Positions 46,613 through 56,038 of a stretch of DNA of 60,954 nucleotides are shown piece after piece. Position 1 is the stretch's first letter. Every line of letters begins with the position of its first letter. The DNA lies in the NCBI RefSeq assembly GCF_025175675.1, contig NZ_JANIOA010000029.1, positions 1 to 60,954 on the forward strand, in the 5' to 3' direction. The DNA is from Sedimenticola hydrogenitrophicus. Lineage in GTDB: Bacteria > Pseudomonadota > Gammaproteobacteria > Chromatiales > Chromatiaceae. Both the position numbers and the translations under genes were made by a program. The notes beneath the pieces are model-generated. The model saw nothing but the letters and a program-made list of their open reading frames with translations. It was not told the DNA's origin and ran no database searches.

Positions 46613-48190
46613 ATGCAAGTCAATCACCCTGTCACGGATGTGGAAAAGGATTTCAACGGTGATGCCAACATACTGTCCACCACCGATTTGAAAGGGGCCA
46701 TTTCCTATATCAACCCGGATTTCAGCGCTGTCAGCGGTTTCACGGAAGAGGAGCTGCTGCACCACAACCACAATATTGTGCGTCACCCGGATATGCCGCC
46801 GGCCGCATTCCAATCACTCTGGGATACCATAAGGGCCGGCAGGCCCTGGATGGGGTTGGTTAAAAATCGCTGCAAAAATGGTGATTATTACTGGGTGGAT
46901 GCGCTGGTTACCCCTATCGAACGACATGGCCAGACGGTCGAATATCAATCGGTGCGTTACAAGCCGGGGCGGGAAGGCGTTGCGCGTGCCATACCCCTCT
47001 ACAAGAAACTGAGTGAAGGGAAAACAGTAGCGCTTAGCTGGCGTGCTCGGCTGGGGCTGCGGAATTTGCTGATCCTGGGTAATTTGCTGGCGCTGCTGCC
47101 GGCGACGGCCTTCACTCAGATAGCTGCCGTCCAGCCATTCAGTCTCGGCGGGCTGGTAGTGAGTGCCGTGCTGATTGTGGTGGTCAATAGCGTACTGATG
47201 CAGCCGATGGGCGTGCTGATAACACATGCCAAGAGCATTTTCGACAATCCGCTGATGAGTCGGGTCTACAGCAACCGGGATGATGAGTTCGGTCAGATAC
47301 AGTTGGCGCTGCGCATGCGCCGGTCGCAACTCAATGCGGTGGTCGGCCGGCTGTCGGATACCACCAGGATCTTGCGTGAGACGGCGGATGCGACAGCGGA
47401 TGCGGCGCAAAATACCAGCGCTGGCGTAGCCGCTCAACAAATTGGGATTGCCCAGGTCGCCACGGCGATGACGGAGATGTCCGCGACTGTCCAGGAGGTC
47501 GCCCGTAATGCCGCCATGACGGCGAGACACACGGCGGCGGGTCAGGAGGAGAGCCAGGCCGGCCAGGTGGTTGTGGAGGAGACCATCAGCGCGATGCACG
47601 GTCTCAGCGATGAGATCAAGCGAGCATCCGGTGTAATCGAGCAGCTTTCCGGTTACAGCGAAAATATCGGTAGCATCCTGGCGGTGATCAAGGGCATTGC
47701 CGAGCAGACCAACCTGCTGGCACTCAACGCCGCCATCGAGGCGGCACGGGCCGGTGAACAGGGGCGTGGCTTTGCCGTGGTGGCCGATGAAGTCAGGACC
47801 CTGGCCAGCCGTACCCAGGAGTCGACGCAAGCGATCGAGAAGATGATTGAACACCTGCAGAGTGGGGCGAAGCAGGCGGTGCAGGTCATGGAGTGCAGTC
47901 AGGAGAGTGCCGGCAGTTGTGTTGATATTGCCGCACGGGCGGGAGATGCGCTGCGAACCCTGACCGGCACGATAGACAGGATCAGTGAAATGAATCACCA
48001 GATCGCGACCGCCTCGGAAGAGCAGAGCGCGGTGGCGGAAGATATCCAAAAGAGTGTCATTAATATCAGCCTGGCGGCTGAAGAGACGTCACTGGGGGCG
48101 GGGAAGAGCGCGAAGGTGGCCGAGGAGATCGTGCACTCCATTATCCAATTGGATAGCCTGGTCGAGCAGTTCATGGACAAGCGCGGTTGA
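46613..48190 (+). CDS. PAS-domain methyl-accepting chemotaxis protein (Aer-like)
   Basis: A 525-residue receptor. The N-terminal PAS domain (about 10-120) has [20 protein letters not shown] and [20 protein letters not shown], the redox/oxygen-sensing Aer type. Two close hydrophobic segments follow at about 145-195. A long signalling domain ends the protein, with the hairpin tip [20 protein letters not shown] then [15 protein letters not shown]. There is no periplasmic domain, so it senses an internal signal such as redox state. GAGGGAG precedes the start. No che genes are nearby. Confidence 0.9.
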   Translation: MQVNHPVTDVEKDFNGDANILSTTDLKGAISYINPDFSAVSGFTEEELLHHNHNIVRHPDMPPAAFQSLWDTIRAGRPWMGLVKNRCKNGDYYWVDALVTPIERHGQTVEYQSVRYKPGREGVARAIPLYKKLSEGKTVALSWRARLGLRNLLILGNLLALLPATAFTQIAAVQPFSLGGLVVSAVLIVVVNSVLMQPMGVLITHAKSIFDNPLMSRVYSNRDDEFGQIQLALRMRRSQLNAVVGRLSDTTRILRETADATADAAQNTSAGVAAQQIGIAQVATAMTEMSATVQEVARNAAMTARHTAAGQEESQAGQVVVEETISAMHGLSDEIKRASGVIEQLSGYSENIGSILAVIKGIAEQTNLLALNAAIEAARAGEQGRGFAVVADEVRTLASRTQESTQAIEKMIEHLQSGAKQAVQVMECSQESAGSCVDIAARAGDALRTLTGTIDRISEMNHQIATASEEQSAVAEDIQKSVINISLAAEETSLGAGKSAKVAEEIVHSIIQLDSLVEQFMDKRG

Positions 48191-48474
48191 GGCATGGCGC
48201 ACAGGCATGAAACCCCGTTGTGGTTCGCAGGCTCACCCCAACCTTGTATGTTTTGTTCCAAGGTCAGCATAGCCGTGTCAGGCGGTCGGTGAGTTGACCT
48301 GGGTTCCGGCTATATTCCGCCGACAGTCACCGATCTGCCGCTTGGCACGGGCCCTGTTGCGGGCAGTTTTCCGCTGCTATACGCCCATATAGCGCTGCTG
48401 TGGGCGGATGCTGAGTGCATTTGCCCTCTATTCCACTATCCTTACCCGAAAGACAGCATCGCAGGAGGTTATGG

Positions 48475-48882
48475 ATGAAACCGAGAATCAGCATGATCAC
48501 CCTGGGTGTCCGGGATCTGCAGGCGTCGGTGCGGTTCTATGAGCAGGGGCTGGGCCTGCCGCGCATGGAATCGCCGCCGGAAGTGGCATTCTTTACCCTG
48601 AACGGCAGCTGGCTCGGGCTGTACGGGCGCGAGGCGCTGGCCGAGGATGCCCAGGTTTCGCCGGAGGGCAGTGGATTCGCCGGCTTCGCCCTGGCGCACA
48701 ACGTGGAGAGCGAGGCCGAGGTGGATCAACTGCTGGCACAGGCGGAGACCGCTGGGGCGACCCTGGTGAAACCGGGCCAGAAGGTTTTCTGGGGCGGCTA
48801 TTCAGGTTACTTTAAGGACCCCGACGGCCACCTCTGGGAGATCGCCCACAATCCGTTCTTCTGGGTCGGGCCGAGGGACTGA
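48475..48882 (+). CDS. VOC-family protein (glyoxalase-like)
   Basis: A 135-residue single-domain protein. ISMITLGVRDLQASVRFYEQ starts the first half, EVAFFTLNGSWLGLYGR follows, and the C-terminal GGYSGYFKDPDGHLWEIAHN has the conserved DPDGHxWE turn. AGGAGG lies 7 nt before the chosen ATG. Substrate unknown. Confidence 0.88.
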   Translation: MKPRISMITLGVRDLQASVRFYEQGLGLPRMESPPEVAFFTLNGSWLGLYGREALAEDAQVSPEGSGFAGFALAHNVESEAEVDQLLAQAETAGATLVKPGQKVFWGGYSGYFKDPDGHLWEIAHNPFFWVGPRD

Positions 48883-48894
48883 TGGGTCTCCTCC

Positions 48895-48966
48895 AGGGGT
48901 CGGAGTCAAACCGCCCGCAGGTGGTGGCTTTTGCGGAGAACTTGGGGCGGTTTGACTCCGACCCCT
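48895..48966. repeat. GGTCGGAGTCAAACCG hairpin, copy 1
   Basis: Perfect 19-bp arms, AGGGGTCGGAGTCAAACCG and its complement, around a 34-nt loop, right after the VOC gene. A sister copy lies at 56912-56984. A half arm also occurs near 43851. Confidence 0.85.
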
Positions 48967-48996
48967 CATGCACAAGATCCACCAACAGGAAAACCT

Positions 48997-49506
48997 ATGC
49001 AGCAGAGTGAATCCGTTTCGAACGGCGTCTTTCCGGAGATGATCTGGTTCGAGGACTTCGCCGTCGGCCAGGTGTTCGAGTATGGCGACTGGGTGATGCG
49101 CCGCGACCAGATGATCGCCTTTGCCACCCTGTATGACCCGGAGCCGTTCCACCTGGACGAGGCGGCGGCGGTGGCCCAGGGGTGGGGCGGTCTGATCGCC
49201 TCCGGTCCGCAGGTGGCGGCGATCTGGCGACGCCTCAGCAAAGAGGCGTTCCCCAACGCCGAAACGGTGATCTCGCCCGGTTGGGACAATATCCGCTGGC
49301 TGAAACCGGTGTTTGCCGGTGACCGGCTTTCGGCCCGCACCGAGATCGCCGAGGCCCGGGAGCTGGGCAGTCGTCCGGGCGAGGGTATGCTCAAGCTGCG
49401 GAATGAGATCCGTCGCCAGGGCGGCGAGCTGGTGGCCACCCTCAGCTCCACCTGGTTTGTGCGGCGGCGTCCCGGCTGGGAGGAACGAGCTAACCACTCC
49501 GACTGA
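48997..49506 (+). CDS. MaoC-family dehydratase (hot-dog fold)
   Basis: A 169-residue protein of the MaoC-like type. IWFEDFAVGQVFEYGDWVM begins the fold, ATLYDPEPFHLDEAAAVAQG holds the catalytic Asp/His pair (D-x4-H), and GLIASGPQVAAIWRR follows. The C terminus is VATLSSTWFVRRRP. Predicted to act on acyl-CoA or a similar thioester. ATG 48997 is chosen at the start of the conserved region. It may be co-transcribed with the VOC gene, although a hairpin lies between them. Confidence 0.85.
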   Translation: MQQSESVSNGVFPEMIWFEDFAVGQVFEYGDWVMRRDQMIAFATLYDPEPFHLDEAAAVAQGWGGLIASGPQVAAIWRRLSKEAFPNAETVISPGWDNIRWLKPVFAGDRLSARTEIAEARELGSRPGEGMLKLRNEIRRQGGELVATLSSTWFVRRRPGWEERANHSD

Positions 49507-49663
49507 CGGACAGGCGGCCTATACTTTTAGCTGAAAGGCTGTAGCGGTTGGATCGAAATCGGGAGTGACTTGACCATGTTGTCTCATGAAGAACTTGGCG
49601 CTGAGTCATTGATTCTTAGTTTACGTCAGGTGAACGCAGCCCCCCTGCGGCTGGGAAGTAGAG

Positions 49664-49776
49664 GTAGGGTGGATAAGCCAGAGACGCATGCCATCCTCAG
49701 GTCCGTGAACGGTACATCCATGTACCACTCCTCATCAGTGCTACGGTGGATGCGCCTACCGGCTTATCCACCCTAC
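49664..49776. repeat. GTAGGGTGGATAAGCC palindromic element, complete copy
   Basis: Perfect 16-bp termini GTAGGGTGGATAAGCC and GGCTTATCCACCCTAC enclose the GGTACATCC/ATGTACC core. Partial relatives are at 13118, 55481 and 60848. It runs into the upstream part of the next open reading frame. Confidence 0.88.
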
Positions 49777-50292
49777 AAAAATATCACGTGCTCTTGCTTG
49801 ATCCAGGTCCGCGTAGCAGGGCGTTGTGCCCGCAAGGCCGTAATCGTCTTATTGTGTCTGTTGCTGGCGCTGGTCGGCTGTGCCTCGGTGCAGGAGCTGC
49901 GGGATCGGCGCATTGCCGAGAACCAGGCGTTGTTCGACTCATTCCCGGCGGATATCCAGGAGCAGGTGCGTCAGGGGCAGGTCGAGGTCGGTTTTAACGC
50001 CGATATGGTGCGGCTCGCCTGGGGGCCGCCGGACCAGGTCTTCACCCGCACCAGCCGTGACCGGCACGCCACGGTCTGGGGCTATACCCGGGTCAGGCAC
50101 TATCCCTACACGGACCGTATGAGCATCCCGGTCTATTTCCTCGACAGCCAGGGTCGGCGACACATCTCCTTCCACAGTGTCTGGATCAACTCGGAGACCC
50201 GTGAGGAGTACACGGTGGCACGGGTCGAATTCGTAGAGGGGCGGGTTTCGGCCTTCGAACAATTACAGACGGATGACGGGTACGGGTTCTAG
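49750..50292 (+). CDS. Putative lipoprotein of unknown function
   Basis: The mature part follows a lipobox LALVGC and begins CASVQELRDRRIAENQALFD. A small conserved-looking domain follows: GFNADMVRLAWGPPDQVFTR, then WGYTRVRHYPYTDR and FHSVWINSETREEYTVARVE. Predicted to be lipid-anchored in the envelope. The true start is uncertain. ATG 49750 lies inside the palindromic repeat; TTG 49798, just after it, gives a compact signal peptide (VIVLLCLLLALVG) and may be the real start. Confidence 0.65.
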   Translation: MRLPAYPPYKNITCSCLIQVRVAGRCARKAVIVLLCLLLALVGCASVQELRDRRIAENQALFDSFPADIQEQVRQGQVEVGFNADMVRLAWGPPDQVFTRTSRDRHATVWGYTRVRHYPYTDRMSIPVYFLDSQGRRHISFHSVWINSETREEYTVARVEFVEGRVSAFEQLQTDDGYGF

Positions 50293-50320
50293 GCATCGGT
50301 CGGACAAGCCCAACCGCACT

Positions 50321-50398
50321 GTAGGATGCTGGTGAGCTTGCGAACCGCATCATTCTCGGAAAGACTTGATGCGGTTCGTGTTACTCACCGCATCCTAC
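50321..50398. repeat. Palindromic element, GTAGGATGC family, copy 3
   Basis: GTAGGATGCTGGTGAGC at the left and CTCACCGCATCCTAC at the right, with inner arms GCGAACCGCATCATT / TGATGCGGTTCG. Located between the convergent lipoprotein and DUF294 genes, where it may help end transcription from both sides. Confidence 0.8.
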
Positions 50399-50423
50399 TA
50401 CGCTACGTGGCCACCCTACGCGA

Positions 50424-51905
50424 CTAAATGCCGTGCTGCAGTTTCAGCCGCAGCTGCAGTTTCTTGGCCTGTTTGAACGCCTCTTTGAGCATCAGCCGAT
50501 GCAGCTCGTTCAGGTCATCGGGGTTGATGCGGTTGGTGTCGTCCGGGTCCTCCGCCAGCAGCTGCTGGCGAAAGCGGAAGCGCTGGATCAGGTAGAACGA
50601 CTCCACCTCCCCGGCCACCTGTTCGGCGGACAGGCGCAGCGGTTCCGCCACCGCCCGCAGCCGGTCCCCGGTGCTGGTGGCCCAGACTCCGTACATCAGG
50701 CTCCAGATCCGCGCCGCGTCGACGAACGGCCGCGCTCCGAAGCGTTTCAGGTCGATGCTGTGGGGGTGTTCCACGCCGCCGTCAAAGACAAAACCGCCGG
50801 TCCAGCCGAGCGGCGGCCCGCAGGTCAGCGCCTCTTCCGCCAGGGCGCGCAGAAAGCGGGGATGCTCCGGGGGTTGCGGCAGCAGCCAGTTGCGCAGTGC
50901 ATCCACCAGCTCATAACGACCATACAGCGGGCGGAAATCGAAGAAGATGGTGCTGTTCAGCAGCGCCTTGGGGTCGGGGGTACGCATCCATTCGCTGAAG
51001 CGCCCCTTCCACTCGTCCAGGCTCAGGCACCAGGCCGGATTGCCCGCCATGATGCCGCCGCGGCAGAGGCTGAAGCCGCAGGCGTCCAGCCCCTTGTTGA
51101 CGGCCCGGGCAAAGGGCAGAAACGCCTGGCGCAGCGCGGCGGCGGCACCGGCGTCGTCGGCCTGGAACACCAGGCCGTTGTCCTGGTCGGTGGCGAAGGT
51201 CTGCTCCAGCCGCCCCTCGGAGCCCATCACCATCCAGCACCAGGGTACGGCGGGGAGGTCGAATTCGTCCTCGATCAGCTCGATGACGCGCATCACCACC
51301 AGGTCGTTGAGGGCCGACATCCAGTGGCAGATGGCCTCGGCGTTCATGCCGCCGCTGAACAGCTCGGCGCCGCGCTGGCGGATGGCGGTGGCGGCCAGGG
51401 CCATGTGCGCCACATCCATGGCGGCGGTGACGCCCTCGGCCAGCAGGTCGGCGCCGCCACCGCGCAGACCGAACAGGTCGGCCCGGGAGATGACGTTGCA
51501 GAGGTGGCCGTCCGGCTCCAGCAGCACGATATGCCGCACCCCCCGTTTTGCCATCAGCACGGTGGCCCGATGCGCCGGGGCGTCGGCCGGCAGGCTCAGG
51601 GGGGCGGCCGTCATCATACCGGCGACCGGCTCATCGAGGCCGCCGCCGTCCAGGGTGATGGCATACACCAGGTCGTTCAGGGTGACGATGCCGAGCGGCA
51701 GACTCGCCTGCTCATCCACCACCACCAGGGTGTCGGCCTGCATCTGGTTCAGCCCGGCCAGCGCCTCGCGCACCGTGGCGGAGGGGGGCAGGGTGAGGGG
51801 TGGCCGCTGCACCAGCTGGCGCAGCGGGCCCTCGACGAATCCCGGGCCGGCCGCCTGGCTGTAGCCGCCGCTCATCTCCAGGCGTGTTTCGCTGTCGTGC
51901 TCCAT
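50424..51905 (-). CDS. CBS-domain / DUF294 nucleotidyltransferase-like protein
   Basis: A protein of about 493 residues. Two CBS repeats (about 30-150: LPPSATVREALAGLNQMQAD and later GVRHIVLLEPDGHLCNVISR) precede a DUF294-type nucleotidyltransferase-like core with MVMGSEGRLEQTFATDQDNG, i.e. GSxGR and DxD-like residues. The DUF294 C-terminal helical domain follows. Start 51905 has AGGAGG nearby. It lies 14 bp after a response-regulator gene and near an SLC5-kinase. Such proteins are often found with acetate or short-chain-acid uptake genes. Confidence 0.86.
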   Translation of the reverse strand: MEHDSETRLEMSGGYSQAAGPGFVEGPLRQLVQRPPLTLPPSATVREALAGLNQMQADTLVVVDEQASLPLGIVTLNDLVYAITLDGGGLDEPVAGMMTAAPLSLPADAPAHRATVLMAKRGVRHIVLLEPDGHLCNVISRADLFGLRGGGADLLAEGVTAAMDVAHMALAATAIRQRGAELFSGGMNAEAICHWMSALNDLVVMRVIELIEDEFDLPAVPWCWMVMGSEGRLEQTFATDQDNGLVFQADDAGAAAALRQAFLPFARAVNKGLDACGFSLCRGGIMAGNPAWCLSLDEWKGRFSEWMRTPDPKALLNSTIFFDFRPLYGRYELVDALRNWLLPQPPEHPRFLRALAEEALTCGPPLGWTGGFVFDGGVEHPHSIDLKRFGARPFVDAARIWSLMYGVWATSTGDRLRAVAEPLRLSAEQVAGEVESFYLIQRFRFRQQLLAEDPDDTNRINPDDLNELHRLMLKEAFKQAKKLQLRLKLQHGI

Positions 51906-51919
51906 GTGGGTGGGCCTCC

Positions 51920-52294
51920 TCATGTCGTCGGTTGCAACAGCGCCTTCACCTGACTGACCAGCTCCCGGGTGGCGAACGGCTTGGTGATATAGGCATCGGC
52001 TCCCAGCGCCAGCCCCTTCTCTTTCTCCGCGTCGCGCCCCTTGGCGGTGAGCATGACGATGCGCACCCCGGCCAGTTCCGGGTCCTGGCGTACCGCCTCG
52101 CACACCTCGAAACCGTTCAGTTTCGGCATCATGATATCGAGCAGCACCAGGTCCGGCCGGTCGTCGCGGATCCGCCGCAACCCCTCCTCGCCGTCATGGG
52201 CCACCGAGACCTCGTAGCCCTCCCGCCGCAACAGGTAGTCAACGGAGATGGCGATGTTCTTTTCATCATCCACGATCAATATATGCTGGCTCAT
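51920..52294 (-). CDS. Single-domain response regulator
   Basis: A 124-residue CheY-like receiver with no output domain. ILIVDDEKNIAISVDYLLRR has the acidic pair, LVLLDIMMPKLNGFEVCEAV the phosphorylated Asp, MLTAKGR the conserved Thr, and DAYITKPFATRELV the conserved Lys. Start 52294 overlaps the kinase 3' end by 29 bp, so the two are translationally coupled. The output must be by protein contact. Confidence 0.92.
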   Translation of the reverse strand: MSQHILIVDDEKNIAISVDYLLRREGYEVSVAHDGEEGLRRIRDDRPDLVLLDIMMPKLNGFEVCEAVRQDPELAGVRIVMLTAKGRDAEKEKGLALGADAYITKPFATRELVSQVKALLQPTT

Positions 52295-55049
52295 CACTCG
52301 ATCCTGTCTCGCTTGCCGGCAGCTTGGCGCTGCCTTTTGGCATCCTAAAGGAGAAGATAGCACCCTTTCCGGGAGGGCTTTCCACCCACAGGTGGCCGCC
52401 GAAGTGTTCGATGATCTGGCGGCTGATCGGCAGCCCCAGGCCGGTGCCCATGGGGTTGGCCAGGTTGTCGCCGTCGCCGCGCTGGAATTTCTCGAAGATC
52501 TGCTCCTGCTGTCCGGCGGAGATGCCGGGACCGTTATCCGCCACGCTCACCTGGTAATCCTCGTCGCCGCCGCTCAGCGTGATGATAATGCGGCCGCTGC
52601 CGGCGGGGACGAACTTGACCGCGTTGGAGAGCAGGTTGAGCATCACCTGCAGCAGCCGGTCGCGGTCCGCCCAGACGCGGAAATCGCCCTCGGGGATGCG
52701 CGTTTCCACCTCCGTCCCCTTGTCGCGGAACAGCTGGCCGGTGGTTTCGATGGACTGGCGGATCAGTTGCGCCAGATCCACCTCGCCGGTCGTCCACTCG
52801 CCGCGTCCCGATTCGATCCTGGCCAGGTCCAGCACCTGATTGACCAGCCGGGTCAGGCGCTCGGTTTCGCCGACGATGATGCCCAGGAAACGTTTGCGGT
52901 CGTCCAGCTTGATGCGTGGGTCATCCAGCAGCATCTCCGAGAAGGCGCGGATCGAGGTGAGGGGGGTGCGCAGCTCATGAGTGACCGAGGACATGAAGTC
53001 GTCCTTCAACTGGTCCAGCTCCTGCAGCCGGGTGTTGGCCTCGCGCAGTTCGGCGGTGGCCGCCTCCAGCTCCCGCGACTTCTGCTCCAGCTCCTTGCTG
53101 TAGGCGCGTATGCGCGAGGCCTCGTCGAGGATGCCCATCACCTCCTCCAGGCCCAGCGGCTCCTCCTGGGCCACCGAGGCCACCATCACCCGCGCCGAGG
53201 CGCTGCCGATGGCGCCGGTCAGCAGGGTCTCGGCGAAGTGCACCGTCTCCGCATCGGCCGGCTGGGCCGGGTTATAGCCGGTGCCCCGGTTCCGGGAGAA
53301 TTCGGCAAACGCCGTGTCAACCTTGTCGCGGCCGAGAAAGCGGCTGGCCAGCCGCTTCAGCTCGGTGACCTCGGCATTGCCGCGCCACAGGCCGATCGCC
53401 GGGCGGTCGTATTTCATGGCATCCACGAACAGGCTGGCCTGGGCGGTCTCCTCGGCATTGGGCGGTCGTAGCAGGGAGACCGTCAGGTAGGCGCCGATAT
53501 TGGCGGTCAGGCTCCAGAACAGGGTGTGACTGATCTCGTTCATCCCCTGCAGACCGAACAGTGCCTGGGGCGCCAGCAGGTTGATGCCGAAGGGTCCGGA
53601 ATCCAGAAACGTCATCGGCAGCCAGCCGGACTTGGCGAACGAGGGCAGCAGCAGGGTGTAGAGCCAGATCGTGAAACCGGCGCCCAGTCCGGCCAGGGCG
53701 CCCGCCTCGGTGCCGCCGCGCCAGTACAGGCCGCCGATCATGGTGGGGGCGAACTGGGCCACCGCGGCAAAACTGATCAGGCCGATGGAGACCAGGGCGT
53801 AGGCCTCTCCGGCGACGTGGAAGTAGGTGTAGCCGAGCAGCAGGATGCCGAAGATCGCCCCGCGGCGCACCCGCAGCAGTACCGCCGTGAGGTCGGCCGG
53901 TACGCTGCGGGTGCGCCAGTGGCGCAGTAGCACCGGCATCACCAGGTCGTTGCAGACCATGGTGGAGAGGGCGATGGTCTCGACGATCACCATGCCGGTG
54001 GCGGCCGACAGCCCGCCCAGGTAGGAGAACATGGCCAGCCACTCCTGGCCGTGGGCGATTGGCAGGGTCAGCACGAAGGTGTCGGCATCGACGCGGCCGT
54101 CGGGAAACGCCAGCTGACCGGCCAGGGCGATGGGCAGGACGAAGATGTTGATCAGCAGCAGGTAGAGGGGAAACAGCCAGACCGCGCGGGAGATGTGGCG
54201 CTCGCTGCTGTTCTCCACCACCGCCACCTGGAACTGGCGCGGTAGCAGGATTACCGCCATGGCGGCGAGAAAGGAGAAGGTGAACCAGTTCTGGTCGGAG
54301 ACCGAGGTGGCATTCATCATCGACTGCAGCAGCCCGGCCTCCTGAGCCTGCTGCATGATGTCGGCGAAGCCGCCATAGAGGCCGAAGGTGACGAACAGGC
54401 CGACCGCGGTCAGCGCCACCAGTTTCACAATCGACTCGAAGGCGATGGCCGCCACCAGTCCCTCATGGCGTTCGCTGGCGTCCAGGTGGCGGGTACCGAA
54501 CAGGATGGTGAACAGCGCCAGCAGCAGCGCCACATAGAGCGCGGTGTCCTGCCAGATCGGCAGGGCGGTGGCACTGCCCGGCATGGTGATGTCCGGGTAG
54601 TGCATGAGGATGGTGAAGCTGTTGGAGACCGCCTTCAGTTGCAGGGCGATGTAGGGCACCACGCCGACCACCGCGATGACGGTGACCAGCCCGCCCAGCA
54701 GGTGGCTCTTGCCGTGGCGCGAGGAGATGAAATCGGCGATCGAGGTGATGCGCTGGGACTTGCTCACGCGGATCATCTTCAGCAGCAGGAACACCCAGAG
54801 CGCCGCCCCCAGGGTGGGTCCGAGGTAGATGGGCAGGAAACCGATGCCGCTCTGCACGGCGCGGCCGACGCTGCCGTAATAGGTCCAGGCGGTGCAGTAG
54901 ACCGCCAGCGAGAGGGCGTAGACCGTGGGGTGGGCGATCACCGAGCGCCCCTGGTCGGCGCGCCGGTCGGCCCAGTAGGCGATAGCGAACAACAGGCCCA
55001 GATAGAGGAAGGAAGTGACGACGATGAGCGGGCCGCCGAGCATGCTCAA
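52266..55049 (-). CDS. SLC5-like transporter fused to a histidine kinase (CbrA/CrbS type)
   Basis: A 927-residue sensor. The N-terminal ~500 residues have about 13 membrane helices of the sodium:solute symporter fold (AYWADRRADQGRSVIAHPTV, then ADFISSRHGKSHLLGGLVTV). A coiled-coil linker (LEQKSRELEAATAELREANT) leads to the H-box SSVTHELRTPLTSIRAFSEM and an ATPase domain with NLLSNAVKF, DNGPGI and GTGLGLPISRQIIEHF. It senses a carbon source or its transport. A separate PAS domain is not obvious. Its partner is the short receiver encoded just downstream. Confidence 0.92.
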   Translation of the reverse strand: MSMLGGPLIVVTSFLYLGLLFAIAYWADRRADQGRSVIAHPTVYALSLAVYCTAWTYYGSVGRAVQSGIGFLPIYLGPTLGAALWVFLLLKMIRVSKSQRITSIADFISSRHGKSHLLGGLVTVIAVVGVVPYIALQLKAVSNSFTILMHYPDITMPGSATALPIWQDTALYVALLLALFTILFGTRHLDASERHEGLVAAIAFESIVKLVALTAVGLFVTFGLYGGFADIMQQAQEAGLLQSMMNATSVSDQNWFTFSFLAAMAVILLPRQFQVAVVENSSERHISRAVWLFPLYLLLINIFVLPIALAGQLAFPDGRVDADTFVLTLPIAHGQEWLAMFSYLGGLSAATGMVIVETIALSTMVCNDLVMPVLLRHWRTRSVPADLTAVLLRVRRGAIFGILLLGYTYFHVAGEAYALVSIGLISFAAVAQFAPTMIGGLYWRGGTEAGALAGLGAGFTIWLYTLLLPSFAKSGWLPMTFLDSGPFGINLLAPQALFGLQGMNEISHTLFWSLTANIGAYLTVSLLRPPNAEETAQASLFVDAMKYDRPAIGLWRGNAEVTELKRLASRFLGRDKVDTAFAEFSRNRGTGYNPAQPADAETVHFAETLLTGAIGSASARVMVASVAQEEPLGLEEVMGILDEASRIRAYSKELEQKSRELEAATAELREANTRLQELDQLKDDFMSSVTHELRTPLTSIRAFSEMLLDDPRIKLDDRKRFLGIIVGETERLTRLVNQVLDLARIESGRGEWTTGEVDLAQLIRQSIETTGQLFRDKGTEVETRIPEGDFRVWADRDRLLQVMLNLLSNAVKFVPAGSGRIIITLSGGDEDYQVSVADNGPGISAGQQEQIFEKFQRGDGDNLANPMGTGLGLPISRQIIEHFGGHLWVESPPGKGAIFSFRMPKGSAKLPASETGSSDEPAYIDRG

Positions 55050-55083
55050 TGTCCCGCCCGTTGTTGTGGGGTACGGACCGGCA

Positions 55084-55284
55084 TCACTTTTGACTACTGC
55101 TGATGATCAGGGCCATGGCGGCGATCAGGATGGCCCAGACACTGAACAGGTAGAGGTAGATCATCGGGATGCCAAGCCAGAACAGCGGCCGGTCGAACAG
55201 CGACACGATGGGAGAGAACAGCAGCAGCATGCCGGTCAGGAAGACCGCCAGCAGCCGTTGACTGGTGAGAATGGCCCGTCGCAT
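55084..55284 (-). CDS. Small two-helix membrane protein upstream of the SLC5-kinase
   Basis: A 66-residue protein with two hydrophobic helices: LAVFLTGMLLLFSPIVSLF, then FWLGIPMIYLYLFSVWAILI. It lies 34 bp upstream of the kinase on the same strand, the position held by the small CbrX-type protein upstream of CbrA in pseudomonads. That likeness is by position and size only. Confidence 0.65.
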   Translation of the reverse strand: MRRAILTSQRLLAVFLTGMLLLFSPIVSLFDRPLFWLGIPMIYLYLFSVWAILIAAMALIISSSQK

Positions 55285-55418
55285 GCCAGCCCTCTTGGTA
55301 GTGACTTTTATTCACCCAAGTATAGGACAAAGCCATGCCGGGGGGCAGTGGCATGGGGAACGACTCGTTCCGGGCCGAAATTGCGGCGGAAACACCGCGC
55401 GCCGCCCGTACCAGCGTA

Positions 55419-55597
55419 TTCAACCGCGAAGGACGCAAAGTGCGCAAAGAGGTACCATGGCTTACCTTCATTTCCGTCCTCAGGTCCGTAAACGGTGCAT
55501 CCTTGCACCACTCCTCCGGTCCAACCCGGCTGGTGAAGGATTGGGAGAATACAAGTCGGTGTTTTCCTTCGTGTTCTTTGCGTCCTTAGCGGTTGAA
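55419..55597. repeat. AACCGC...GCGGTTGAA inverted-repeat element, copy 1
   Basis: TTCAACCGCGAAGGACGCAA at the left pairs imperfectly with CTTTGCGTCCTTAGCGGTTG at the right end. The core contains the GGTCCGTAAACGGTGCATCC motif of another family. It fills the 55285-55612 gap upstream of the membrane protein; no gene is seen there. Copy 2 is at 56039-56176, on the other side of gloA. Confidence 0.75.
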
Positions 55598-55612
55598 ATG
55601 AGATTTTTAGGT

Positions 55613-55996
55613 TCAGCGTGCGCCGATCAACTCGATGGGGTAGCCGTCCGGGTCCTCGACAAAGGCGATGACGGTGTGGCCGGCGTTCATCGGCCCGGCC
55701 TCGCGCAGGATCCGGCCGCCCTGCGCCTTGATCTGCTCGGTGGCCTGGTAGACATCATCCACCTCGATGGCGATATGGCCGTAGCCATTGCCCAGGTCGT
55801 AGGAGTCCACGCCCCAGTTGTAGGTCAGCTCGATGACGCTCTGTGTCGATTCGTCGCCGTAGCCGAGAAAGGCGAGGGTGAATTCACCCTCCGGGTAATC
55901 CTGCTGGCGCAGCAGCCGCATCCCCAGGATCCGGGTATAGAAGTCGATGGCGCGCTGCAGGTCGCCGGTACGCAGCATGGTGTGGAGTATTCTCAT
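55613..55996 (-). CDS. gloA: Lactoylglutathione lyase (glyoxalase I)
   Basis: A 127-residue single-domain GloA that converts the methylglyoxal-glutathione hemithioacetal to lactoylglutathione. The four metal ligands fall at the classical positions: His5 (MRILHTML), Glu56 ([10 protein letters not shown]), His74 (GYGHIAIEV) and Glu122 (GYPIELI). The length suggests the Ni-dependent bacterial type. The start is the internal Met at 55996. It is flanked on both sides by members of one repeat family. Confidence 0.94.
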   Translation of the reverse strand: MRILHTMLRTGDLQRAIDFYTRILGMRLLRQQDYPEGEFTLAFLGYGDESTQSVIELTYNWGVDSYDLGNGYGHIAIEVDDVYQATEQIKAQGGRILREAGPMNAGHTVIAFVEDPDGYPIELIGAR

Positions 55997-56038
55997 CGGT
56001 CTGCTCCTTGGGTGGTGGTGAATGATTTTATAAACCTC

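Noticed and set aside
46814-48049. Antisense frame of 411 codons in the chemoreceptor gene
   Set aside because: No domain signature; the sense frame has PAS and MCP signalling motifs.
50433-51953. Antisense frame in the DUF294 gene
   Set aside because: Shadow of the CBS/DUF294 coding region.
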